Below, piece by piece: positions 6,569 to 13,145 of a stretch of DNA of 13,455 nt. The notes below the pieces were generated by a model. That model was given only the letters and a program-made list of their open reading frames with translations, did no database searches and had not been told where the DNA came from. How positions within the stretch are numbered: position 1 is the stretch's first letter; each line of letters begins with the position of its first letter. Origin of the DNA: Lachnospiraceae bacterium. GTDB lineage: Bacteria > Bacillota > Clostridia > Lachnospirales > Lachnospiraceae. The position numbers were made by a program, and so were the translations under genes. The stretch spans positions 1-13,455 of the forward strand of contig SVEW01000064.1 in the NCBI GenBank assembly GCA_015057205.1, read 5' to 3'.

Positions 6569-6949
6569 TTACAAGCTAAAATTCTCAAGTTCTTTCGTAG
6601 CTTCTTCAATTGCGGACACGTTCTTCTTGCTTCCTACAAAACTCTGATACTGACGCAATGCAGCATCACGATGTACCTTCGGCAACTCAGAAACTTTATC
6701 CAAGTTTTTCAAATCGCTATCAGCACCCTTCATCTCATATGTAGCATTCGGGTCGTATTTCTTCGCAAATTCAAAAGCGTTCTCTTTCTGCTCCGGTCTC
6801 GGCCCTGCAAACTGCTGCTCCTTCGGTGCTTCATCAATATATGCACCTTGACTTGTTACCACATCAGAAACAGCATCCTTGCTTAACCCTATATTCAGAT
6901 TTGAATAATATCCAATCGCCTCAAATGGTCGAATTCCTGAAATATTCAT
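6569..6949 (-). CDS. Hypothetical protein, lineage-restricted
   Basis: I do not recognise this family. The protein is about 126 residues, hydrophilic and acidic/basic mixed, with no transmembrane segment or signal peptide. It begins MNISGIRPFEAIGYYSN, contains a Pro/Gln/Glu-rich middle (about residues 42-56), then a helical C-terminal half rich in Lys, Glu and Leu ending KELENFSL. I prefer the ATG at 6949, which has GGAG about nine bases upstream. A GTG at 6964 in frame would add five residues. It is monocistronic: a strong terminator follows, and a TATAAT box at 6996-7001 lies upstream, though without a good -35. The N-terminal pattern of short polar residues before a helical body resembles cytosolic structural or flagellum-associated small proteins, but this is a guess. 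Coding is supported by length, start signals and terminator placement. Confidence 0.8.
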   Translation of the reverse strand: MNISGIRPFEAIGYYSNLNIGLSKDAVSDVVTSQGAYIDEAPKEQQFAGPRPEQKENAFEFAKKYDPNATYEMKGADSDLKNLDKVSELPKVHRDAALRQYQSFVGSKKNVSAIEEATKELENFSL

Positions 6950-7052
6950 AGGCTTTGTCTCCACACATTCCTTTGCTTACCAATTGTTTCCACCTATTAT
7001 ATCGAATCATCCAGCCCCATTCTTTAGTCTAATATAATAAAAAAGCAAAAAA

Positions 7053-7505
7053 CTATTTATCCAATATTTTCTTCAATTCATTCATGAAAGTATTCACATC
7101 CTTGAATTCTCTATATACGGATGCAAAACGTACATATGCAACCGCCTCAAGGTCTTTCAGATACTTCATGACTATCTCACCAATCTCTGAACTTGGTATT
7201 TCCTTCTCTTCTCTACTAAAAATCTCTGTTTCCACGCTGTCTACAAGCTTGTTAATCTGTTCCGCAGAAATCGGTCGCTTATGACATGCACGCAGCACTC
7301 CTGCCTCAATCTTCGCACGATCATACTGTTCTCTATTGTTGTCCTTCTTGATGACGATAAGCGGAATGGTTTCCACCTTCTCATACGTCGTAAAACGTTT
7401 ATTACAGTCATCACAAATTCTACGTCGACGGATGGAATTATTATCATCTGCCGGTCGTGAATCAATAACTCTTGTATTCTCGCTACTGCAAAACGGGCAT
7501 TTCAT
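7053..7505 (-). CDS. nrdR: Transcriptional repressor NrdR
   Basis: NrdR represses ribonucleotide reductase genes according to the ATP/dATP bound. The 150-residue length is typical. The N-terminal zinc ribbon has C3, C6, C31 and C34 with the intervening RRRR segment (residues 26-29) used in DNA contact. The ATP-cone domain spans about residues 49-139 (VIKKDNNREQYDRAKIEAGVLRAC onward). The start is supported by AAGGAGG nine bases upstream of the ATG. No nrd genes or obvious NrdR boxes are in the window, so its targets are elsewhere. It follows the YlmC/YmxH gene by 90 bases. Confidence 0.97.
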   Translation of the reverse strand: MKCPFCSSENTRVIDSRPADDNNSIRRRRICDDCNKRFTTYEKVETIPLIVIKKDNNREQYDRAKIEAGVLRACHKRPISAEQINKLVDSVETEIFSREEKEIPSSEIGEIVMKYLKDLEAVAYVRFASVYREFKDVNTFMNELKKILDK

Positions 7506-7595
7506 TACCAGAGACCTCCTTATAGTATTACATAATAATTGTATTCTATTTCATCATACACTACTTGAAGCGAAAAATCTAGTGTTTATTTGCAA

Positions 7596-7847
7596 TTATT
7601 TATTATCTTTATGCAATTCACACTCATTAATCAGAATAAAATCCGGCCCAACCCGGACAATCCTATTAAACTCAATACAATATGTATTCTCTTTCAGAAA
7701 AAAGCCACACCAGCGTTCCTGCTCCGGGACAACCAGCGCGCATATACACCCGGTACGTTCATCAAACGTAAGGTCACAGACAAATCCTAAACTTTTGCCT
7801 GTGGCCACGTTGATAACTTCTTTTTTACGTAATTCAGAATACCGCAT
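7596..7847 (-). CDS. YlmC/YmxH-family PRC-barrel protein
   Basis: This 83-residue single-domain protein is of the YlmC/YmxH type, a PRC-barrel fold associated with spore-forming Firmicutes. It begins MRYSELRKKEVINVATGKSL, and the barrel continues through GFVCDLTFDERTG, IVRVGPDFILI and a short charged tail. The exact function is not known; the sporulation link is from family knowledge. The ribosome binding site is weak (AGGCGGGT directly before the ATG), and no promoter of its own is evident in the 41 bases after ychF, so it may be co-transcribed with ychF. Confidence 0.88.
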   Translation of the reverse strand: MRYSELRKKEVINVATGKSLGFVCDLTFDERTGCICALVVPEQERWCGFFLKENTYCIEFNRIVRVGPDFILINECELHKDNK

Positions 7848-7888
7848 ACCCGCCTACACTTTATCAGGCCTTACCATATTCTATGCAC

Positions 7889-8986
7889 TTATACATTAAA
7901 ACGGAACAAAATAACGTCGCCGTCTTTTACAACATATTCTTTACCTTCAATACCTACCAAGCCTTTTTCTTTGGCTGCTGCCAAACTTCCAAGATCCAAT
8001 AAATCCTGATAGTTCACAACCTCTGCTTTAATGAATCCACGTTCAAAATCCGTATGAATCTTTCCTGCTGCCTGTGGTGCCTTGGTTCCCACCTTGATGG
8101 TCCAAGCTCTTGTCTCGTCCTCTCCGGCAGTCAAATAGCTGATAAGTCCAAGCAATTTATAACTTGCCTTGATTAATTTCTCAAGACCGGATTCTTTAAG
8201 TCCCAAATCCTCCAGGAACATTGCCTTTTCTTCATCATCCAGTTCCGCAATCTCCTGCTCAATCTGCGCACAAATAACGAAAACCTCGCAATCATACTCT
8301 TTTGCATATTCGCGCACTTTACCTACAAACGGATTACTTGCACCGTCATCCGCCAAATGATCTTCGGAAACATTTGCCGCAAAAATAACCGGCTTATAGG
8401 TTAAAAGATTCAATGATTTTACAAAAGTTTCTTCATCTTCATCGTCAAACTGCAAACTCTTTGCTAACTTGCCATTTTCAAGGTGCGCTTTGATTTTCTC
8501 AAGGATTGGCAACTCTTTTGCTGCTTCCTTGTCCATTCTGGCAGATTTGGCCGTCTTAGCAAGTCTTCTTTCCAAAATCTCCAAATCAGAGAAAATAAGC
8601 TCCAAATTGATGGTCTCAATATCACGCACCGGATCAATGCTTCCATCTACATGTACAATATTGGAATCTTCAAAACAGCGAACCACATGTACAATGGCAT
8701 CTACCTCACGAATATTTGCCAAAAACTGGTTGCCCAGTCCTTCACCCTTGCTGGCTCCCTTTACAAGCCCCGCAATATCTACGAATTCAATAACCGCTGG
8801 GGTTACCTTCTTGGACTGATACATATTACCAAGCTTGGTTAATCGCTCATCCGGTACCGCAACCACACCGATATTCGGGTCAATGGTACAAAACGGATAG
8901 TTGGCCGATTCCGCTCCAGCCTTTGTCAAGGAATTAAAAAGGGTACTCTTTCCAACGTTTGGAAGTCCCACAATGCCTAGTTTCAT
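7889..8986 (-). CDS. ychF: Redox-regulated ATPase YchF (OLA1/Obg-like)
   Basis: YchF is a universally conserved P-loop NTPase of the Obg family that prefers ATP and interacts with ribosomes in stress responses. The 365 residues are full length. G1 is GLPNVGKST (7-15), G3 is DIAGLVKGASKGEGLGNQF, and the G4 position reads NVSE rather than NKxD, the change that gives ATP preference. A coiled-coil insertion (about 130-180) separates parts of the G domain, and a C-terminal TGS domain covers about 280-365. A good sigma-A promoter lies about 65 bases upstream, and an AAAGGAG ribosome binding site precedes the ATG at 12 bases. The downstream YlmC/YmxH gene is 41 bases away. Confidence 0.97.
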   Translation of the reverse strand: MKLGIVGLPNVGKSTLFNSLTKAGAESANYPFCTIDPNIGVVAVPDERLTKLGNMYQSKKVTPAVIEFVDIAGLVKGASKGEGLGNQFLANIREVDAIVHVVRCFEDSNIVHVDGSIDPVRDIETINLELIFSDLEILERRLAKTAKSARMDKEAAKELPILEKIKAHLENGKLAKSLQFDDEDEETFVKSLNLLTYKPVIFAANVSEDHLADDGASNPFVGKVREYAKEYDCEVFVICAQIEQEIAELDDEEKAMFLEDLGLKESGLEKLIKASYKLLGLISYLTAGEDETRAWTIKVGTKAPQAAGKIHTDFERGFIKAEVVNYQDLLDLGSLAAAKEKGLVGIEGKEYVVKDGDVILFRFNV

Positions 8987-9049
8987 AATATATCAAATCT
9001 CCTTTATTTTATTAATTTACTAAGAAAAATTTTCAAAACAACTCAATAC

Positions 9050-9078
9050 ATTATACACTACCACCTGGCCAATTGCAA
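9050..9078 (-). promoter_or_regulatory. Sigma-A promoter of ychF
   Basis: The minus strand reads TTGCAA, a 17-base spacer, then TATAAT. The -10 is perfect and the -35 has five of six consensus bases. It lies between the M50-like gene and ychF and leaves a leader of about 57 bases. Confidence 0.78.
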
Positions 9079-9114
9079 TGTTTCCATTCATATTTAGTTA
9101 TTTGCAAATGGTGA

Positions 9115-10248
9115 TTATTCCGGAACAATTTGCGCTGCCACTTTTTCCACAAGTTCCTGTTCTGTCAAAAGCTCCACCGGATATGGATAGGTCTTCATGC
9201 ACTTTTGAAACCGCAAATAGATTTCATCCGCTTTTGCCTTATTCTTCTCAACCAAAAGTGCATATGTATACGCTGTCCTGAGCGCCGAAGGATAATTTCG
9301 CATAACTTTCATGATTTTCACCACTTCCTTCGTCATCAGTGCTTTCGCCTCTTCCGGCGCATTTTTCATGGCGAGTGCAATGTAAATCCGGTCGCACAGC
9401 ATCAGATTCCGATGGAGTCCCACAATTCCGCTATCAATTGCGGTCAAATGCGCCATCAGTGCATCGGCTTCTTCAAAACGCTGCTGATCCATAAGACGAT
9501 TGGCCGCAAGCACACCGATTGTTGCTATGATCGCATTTTTCATTGCCTCATCACTTGGCACTACAAACCAGTCCGCAGGCATCTGCGCCACCCGAACACC
9601 CTTTGCCGTCTGCTCTAAAACCTTCAACTGTATCCATAAAGCCCGCTGAGCTTCCGGATTTTTGGTCAGTTCAAGCGCATTTTTTCCATCATTATTCACC
9701 ATTGCCAGACGAAGCGGCACACCATTCAGGATAGCTGTTCCCGCCCCACACGCAGCCAGGAAGAACAAAAACACTTTTCCCAACCGCACAATGGGACAAA
9801 CCAGTGCAAGCACCAGAAATAAAAGTGCTGAAACTGCGTTAAAAATAGCACCTCCCATAAGATAAAGTTTCACCGGAATTTTTCCATCCTTCATATCCGG
9901 CGGCCCCATTAAACATTGTCCACCGGTTCCCGGAATTCGCATGTGCCGAAGAACCATACGTCCATCCCGCTTCATCCACATCATCCCTAAAATGCGAAAG
10001 GACAAAAACTTATATCCGGTCAGAAGTCCAAAAACAAGATGTCCGGTCTCATGAATAACAATTTGAATCAGAATTGCGGCATAAAAAAACAACACCGTCC
10101 ATACCATCGTATTCCCCAGCTCCTGCAGGGACATTTTTTTCACGTTAAGGAAGTGGGCCCCCATCACTCCACAGGCTGCCCCTATCAATATGGAAATCAA
10201 AATCATAATTCCCTTCCCTTTTGTTTTATTCTCTCTCTTTTTCTTCAT
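9115..10248 (-). CDS. M50/site-2-protease-like membrane metallopeptidase with helical C-terminal tail
   Basis: This is a predicted membrane-embedded zinc metalloprotease. After a very basic N-terminus (residues 1-13) there are hydrophobic segments at about 14-33 and 48-66. The zinc motif HETGH is at residues 66-70, further hydrophobic segments lie at about 130-152 and 158-175, and the second S2P motif is NNDG at 185-188 with D187 as the third ligand. All catalytic residues are present. From about residue 195 the protein is soluble and mainly helical, with TPR-like spacing (for example FEEADALMAHL and AKADEIYLRFQKC). The start is supported by AAAGGAG seven bases upstream. It lies 25 bases after the MazG-like gene, so it is probably the third gene of that operon. 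The substrate is unknown. The next gene, ychF, has its own promoter. Confidence 0.87.
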   Translation of the reverse strand: MKKKRENKTKGKGIMILISILIGAACGVMGAHFLNVKKMSLQELGNTMVWTVLFFYAAILIQIVIHETGHLVFGLLTGYKFLSFRILGMMWMKRDGRMVLRHMRIPGTGGQCLMGPPDMKDGKIPVKLYLMGGAIFNAVSALLFLVLALVCPIVRLGKVFLFFLAACGAGTAILNGVPLRLAMVNNDGKNALELTKNPEAQRALWIQLKVLEQTAKGVRVAQMPADWFVVPSDEAMKNAIIATIGVLAANRLMDQQRFEEADALMAHLTAIDSGIVGLHRNLMLCDRIYIALAMKNAPEEAKALMTKEVVKIMKVMRNYPSALRTAYTYALLVEKNKAKADEIYLRFQKCMKTYPYPVELLTEQELVEKVAAQIVPE

Positions 10249-10273
10249 CTGTCTGCTCCTTTAATATAGTCCC

Positions 10274-10591
10274 TCACTCTACAACTTTCTTCAGCAATAT
10301 CTTCTTCACAAACCCGCCGCGTTTCTCAGCTTTTCCCGCTCTCACACGCTCCAGTTCTTCCTTCGAAGAACCCCTGGCCTCGGCGCAGGCATAAATCACT
10401 TCCAACAAATCCGCAAGTTCTTCTATGTTCTGATCTTTATGATACTCCTCCAATTCCTCATTAAGCTTCGCATCAAGTGCTTTTAAATATCTCTCATCAG
10501 ACAAAATTTCAATTTCGCACTTCTTACCATCCGCTTCAATTATTTCCGGAATTTTATCCCGGACCAATTTGTTATACATTATTTCTGCCAT
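10274..10591 (-). CDS. MazG-like nucleotide pyrophosphohydrolase
   Basis: This is a 105-residue all-alpha NTP pyrophosphohydrolase, related to MazG/HisE and often annotated phosphoribosyl-ATP pyrophosphohydrolase-like. The N-terminal YNKLVRDKIPEII (6-18) is the hallmark of this small subfamily. The metal-binding acids follow as EELEEY (E45, E46, E49) and EELADLLE (E58, D61), the EExxE…ExxD pattern, so the active site is intact. Such enzymes hydrolyse non-canonical or regulatory nucleotides to monophosphate plus pyrophosphate; the substrate here is unknown. The start codon lies inside the 3' end of the HNH gene (20-base overlap), with AAGGAG upstream of the ATG, so translation is coupled. It is not in a his operon, which argues against a histidine-biosynthesis role. 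Confidence 0.88.
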   Translation of the reverse strand: MAEIMYNKLVRDKIPEIIEADGKKCEIEILSDERYLKALDAKLNEELEEYHKDQNIEELADLLEVIYACAEARGSSKEELERVRAGKAEKRGGFVKKILLKKVVE

Positions 10592-11714
10592 CGTAAATCC
10601 ACTCCTTAAATCCTAACGTCTGCGCCGTTTCATAAACAGGTTTTATCACATGCTCCAGCCTTTCCAAAAACGCATCCCTCGTAAGCCCATCCGCATACAA
10701 TTGATTCCGTATCTCCTGGTTGTTCAGGTGATACGGTGCTATTTTTTTAAATTCACGCGCAATCGACTCATTTTTTGCTTTCAACTCGTACGCACGATAT
10801 TCTATATTGCCAAGGGGTTCAAAATACATCTTCCACGAAGGCAGTAAATTGCTCTTGCTACTATTAATGGACCGCGTTGTAGGATGCAAATTCCACAATT
10901 CATCATGTGCGACATATTGCCACGGCACAAAATGATCCACCGATATCGTTACGTCCTTCAAAAGTTCCGCCCCATAAATATCCCGCAAAGAAGGATCCAC
11001 TTGAACAATCTGTTTCCAATACTTTCTGACGCGCTCAATATCTCTGGCCACAGGAGCCTCGATTTTCTCCGCAATTCCGGGAACACTCGGATTCTTATTC
11101 TGCAGATACTGAATGAGCTTCAACTGTTCCCAGCCTTTCAAAATCTCCTTATGCCTGAACAAATACTCCGCCCACAATGCGTCCACTTCAATTTCCGTGC
11201 CCAGCCCCGATACCAGGACAAAATAATACATCAACCTTCTCTGGCGATTAATCGCTTCCGTAAGATTCTTTTTCGACCCATTCCACATATTTCTTTCGAT
11301 TTGAACCTCATCATAAAAAGGAACCTGCAAACGATAAGGCACGTTCAACGTCAAATCGGATTTATACTTCACGATTTTTTTGTCATCTGTATTCTGCAAA
11401 AAATCGATTATCTGCTCCCTCTTCTCCGAGCTTCGAAAACCATATTCCGCAAAAATATACTTCACCACTTCTTCCAGATTATCCGTGATGCCCAACGGTC
11501 CAAGCCGCAAATGATACTCCGTTACCATATACCAGGCATCCGCAATCATTTCGTTGATCAGTTCGTCAAACGTAAACCGCGTATTCTTCCCGTCCAATTT
11601 GCCAAGAATTGCTTGAAACCAAAAGAATTTGTAGCAATTGGTCGTGTTGTCAAAAAGTCTGCTCAAATAGCCAATATTCAGTTTATCCGAATGGGGTAAA
11701 AGTGTATTTTCCAT
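10572..11714 (-). CDS. HNH-endonuclease-domain protein
   Basis: This is a 380-residue protein with an HNH nuclease module at about residues 255-295. D260-H261 in ISVDHFVPW, N275 and H277 in WNLHP, and N284/K287 in INSSKSN supply the expected catalytic and metal-binding residues. The first 250 residues form a helical, aromatic-rich region that I cannot assign to a named domain, beginning near NIGYLSRLFDNTTNCYKFFW. About 85 residues follow the HNH module. No signal peptide or transmembrane segment is seen. It overlaps the MazG-like gene by 20 bases, a tight pairing that suggests one function. A nuclease plus a nucleotide-hydrolysing partner suggests phage defence or genome maintenance, but no restriction-modification methylase is present, and this is inference. 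A promoter candidate lies directly upstream at the edge of a repeat block. Confidence 0.85.
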   Translation of the reverse strand: MENTLLPHSDKLNIGYLSRLFDNTTNCYKFFWFQAILGKLDGKNTRFTFDELINEMIADAWYMVTEYHLRLGPLGITDNLEEVVKYIFAEYGFRSSEKREQIIDFLQNTDDKKIVKYKSDLTLNVPYRLQVPFYDEVQIERNMWNGSKKNLTEAINRQRRLMYYFVLVSGLGTEIEVDALWAEYLFRHKEILKGWEQLKLIQYLQNKNPSVPGIAEKIEAPVARDIERVRKYWKQIVQVDPSLRDIYGAELLKDVTISVDHFVPWQYVAHDELWNLHPTTRSINSSKSNLLPSWKMYFEPLGNIEYRAYELKAKNESIAREFKKIAPYHLNNQEIRNQLYADGLTRDAFLERLEHVIKPVYETAQTLGFKEWIYDGRNNV

Positions 11715-11731
11715 GGGTATAATCTCCGTAA

Positions 11732-11760
11732 ATCATATTTTTTTCAAACCTACAAAACAA
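11732..11760 (-). promoter_or_regulatory. Possible promoter of the HNH-MazG operon
   Basis: The minus strand reads TTGTTT (-35, weak), 17 bases, then TATGAT (-10, five of six). The start would be near 11725, about ten bases before the ATG. The -35 hexamer ends at 11760, exactly where the palindromic repeat begins. Confidence 0.42.
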
Positions 11761-11793
11761 GAGGCTGTCGCACTATGTATTTAGCGCGAGCCC
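11761..11793. repeat. Degenerate palindromic repeat, left copy
   Basis: The sequence starts GAGGCTGTCGCACTATGTAT and ends TTAGCGCGAGCCC. It reads as a decayed palindrome, with arms close to GGCTGTCGCACTA and TAGTGCGACAGCC. The same element recurs at 12191-12220. Ends of the GGCTGTCGCA type are familiar from insertion-sequence termini and dispersed repeats in Lachnospiraceae-like genomes, but no transposase is present. Confidence 0.6.
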
Positions 11794-11883
11794 ACTTTTA
11801 TTGCACTATATTACGCTTGGGGTTGCCAAATATGGAGCTTAAAGTCGTAGCATACATTCCTTTTCAAACTTTTTCACAAATTC

Positions 11884-12190
11884 GAACGTAACCAGAAATT
11901 ACCGGATTTTATTTTTACCGTCAATACTACCGTTTTTTTTGCTTTGGCACGTAACCTTTTAGCCATTTGCCTCATTCCCTTACCTTCTTTTTTCTTAATT
12001 TCCTAAATTAGCACGTAAAACCACCCAGAACAAGAGTTTCTTTTACCTTCCAAACAAATCATTTTGCCCATTTGGCGCGGAAACGGTATTTTTTAGTTAC
12101 GTTCCTACTCACGTATATCCATAAATTTGCACGTAAAAATCAAATCCCATGGTTTATTCTCCGCATATCACCTGCGAAATTAGCGGGAGT
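11884..12190. repeat. Degenerate tandem array of 54-64 bp units marked by GCACGTAA
   Basis: Six units begin at 11884, 11947, 12011, 12075, 12129 and 12183, with spacings of 63, 64, 64, 54 and 54 bases. Three heads are exact GCACGTAA (11947, 12011, 12129). The others are GAACGTAA, GCGCGGAA and the more decayed GCGGGAGT. Most heads are preceded by AAATT-like bases, and a second weak block resembling TTACCTTC or TTACGTTC occurs at mid-unit in four of them. The intervening sequence is poorly conserved. The region has no credible protein gene. It is too degenerate, and its conserved part too short, for a CRISPR array. Function is unknown. Confidence 0.6.
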
Positions 12191-12220
12191 GGGACACTCA
12201 GTATTTAGTACGACAGCTCC
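12191..12220. repeat. Degenerate palindromic repeat, right copy
   Basis: This copy ends TTTAGTACGACAGCTCC and begins GGGACACTCAGTA. Relative to the left copy it keeps CACTNNGTATTTAG in the same orientation. Its 3' arm (CGACAGCTCC) is also the inverted match of the left copy's first bases (GAGGCTGTCG). The two copies bound a 460-bp block. I see no flanking target-site duplication. Confidence 0.55.
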
Positions 12221-12312
12221 TTGCTTTGCAATAATAGTCATTTCCCGAAAAACCACCCATCTCTGGCTAAAGCTCTTTTCGCTTACTCTGATTTTTCCGT
12301 CACGGGGAGTCA

Positions 12313-12774
12313 TTACACCGGCTCTCCTATCGATTTATCACCTGTCACACGCTCCCCGAGTTTATTTGCCCACCGTTCTGGATATGCAGAAAAATAAGAT
12401 ATCTGTTCCCTTTCTCGCTTCTTCACAAATGCCGGAACAAAGCTCCACGCAATTGATGGGATTCCAATAAATAGTAAATATGCTGGCCCAAACAGCAAAG
12501 ACTGGATTGTATGTCCATATTCATGCACCAAAAGCATTCGGGAGAACTCCTCTTCCGAATAGCGCTCCATCTGTGATGAGTAATAGCAAAATGGATCATC
12601 TGAAACAAACACAAATAACCCTAATGATAAACTGGATTTACTATGCCAAATAGTTACAACAGCCCCCTTATAAAAGTAATGCATACATCCCATGTTAACC
12701 ATAAAATAGATAAGTCCAACCAGTGTCTGTGGCAGTCCCCATACACACTGTAGTATCAAGTATAATAATCTCAT
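12313..12774 (-). CDS. Small HEYGH-type membrane metalloprotease-like protein
   Basis: This is a protein of about 153 residues with a hydrophobic N-terminus (about 2-30), an HEYGH zinc-binding motif at about 84-88 in LLVHEYGHTIQSLLFGPAY, and a hydrophobic stretch just after it (about 97-116). A conserved-looking PERWANKLG follows near residue 133; its Glu could be the third ligand. The pattern (HEYGHT, GPAYL, GIPS, ERWANKLG) matches small uncharacterised bacterial membrane proteins. The enzymatic role is inferred from the HExxH motif only. The GGAG ribosome binding site is two bases from the first ATG and five from the second, so I choose the second (12774). It follows the DUF3781 gene by about 65 bases. 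A hairpin ACACTTTT/AAGGGTGT without a U tract lies in that gap. The repeat block is downstream. Confidence 0.8.
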   Translation of the reverse strand: MRLLYLILQCVWGLPQTLVGLIYFMVNMGCMHYFYKGAVVTIWHSKSSLSLGLFVFVSDDPFCYYSSQMERYSEEEFSRMLLVHEYGHTIQSLLFGPAYLLFIGIPSIAWSFVPAFVKKREREQISYFSAYPERWANKLGERVTGDKSIGEPV

Positions 12775-12839
12775 CATGTCTCCTGCAAATTTGAAGTTGC
12801 TACACCCTTTTCGGAAAAGTGTTCCTAATGACCTGCAAA

Positions 12840-13079
12840 TTATTCTTTATGACAGGTAATTATGGTATAGCTACTTGCATTAACGGTAATCACACATCCA
12901 TCTATATGTACATACCAGTTTTTACCGTGTTTTTCTATTACAGATTTTTTATCTAGGATTCTTTCTTTGCACCATGTTACAACGTCTATATCGCCAAGCC
13001 CAAGATTCTTTCTTATTCGGTCTATCCCCATTTCCGTTGTATGAACTTTATCAATATTTCCAATCAGTATCTCTTTCAT
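12840..13079 (-). CDS. DUF3781 domain-containing protein
   Basis: This 79-residue cytosolic protein has the DUF3781 pattern: an N-terminal ILIGNIDKVHTTEMGIDRIRKN-like helix (about 4-25), WCKERI (36-41), GKNWYV (52-57) and a C-terminal beta stretch VITVNASSYTIIT (63-75). The function of the family is not known to me. The start ATG has AAAGGG about 11 bases upstream. A TATAAT box with a weak -35 lies 20-50 bases before it, so it may be transcribed separately from the kinase-like gene upstream. The region appears to be a collection of small accessory genes. Confidence 0.82.
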   Translation of the reverse strand: MKEILIGNIDKVHTTEMGIDRIRKNLGLGDIDVVTWCKERILDKKSVIEKHGKNWYVHIDGCVITVNASSYTIITCHKE

Positions 13080-13099
13080 AATACCAGCCCTTTCATTCC

Positions 13100-13127
13100 A
13101 TTATATGCTATTGCTTAGCCCCATAAA
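13100..13127 (-). promoter_or_regulatory. Possible promoter of the DUF3781 gene
   Basis: The minus strand reads TTTATG (three of six), 16 bases, then a perfect TATAAT at 13100-13105. It lies between two genes on the same strand. The weak -35 makes this tentative. Confidence 0.4.
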
Positions 13128-13145
13128 TCAGAAAAGGGATATTTG

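Noticed and set aside
7336..7899. Plus-strand open frame spanning nrdR, the YlmC/YmxH gene and the ychF end
   Set aside because: It lies antisense to three well-identified genes and has no domain or ribosome binding site support.
10274..10591. HisE (histidine biosynthesis phosphoribosyl-ATP pyrophosphatase)
   Set aside because: The N-terminal LVRDKIPEII motif belongs to the MazG-like subfamily, and no his genes surround it.
10884..11699. Plus-strand open frame of 271 codons
   Set aside because: It is antisense to the HNH gene, has no recognisable domain, and its composition fits a shadow of the real frame.
11884..12190. CRISPR array
   Set aside because: The conserved part is only about 8-14 bases and imperfect, unit length changes from 64 to 54, and no cas genes are present.
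11761..12220. Complete insertion sequence
   Set aside because: No transposase frame lies between the ends, and no target-site duplication is visible; only a MITE-like or decayed element remains possible.
12072..12470. Plus-strand open frame with repeated Ala-Arg-Lys segments
   Set aside because: The repeats are the translated GCACGTAA-type heads of the degenerate DNA array; other units contain stops or shift frame, and the second half is antisense to the HEYGH gene.
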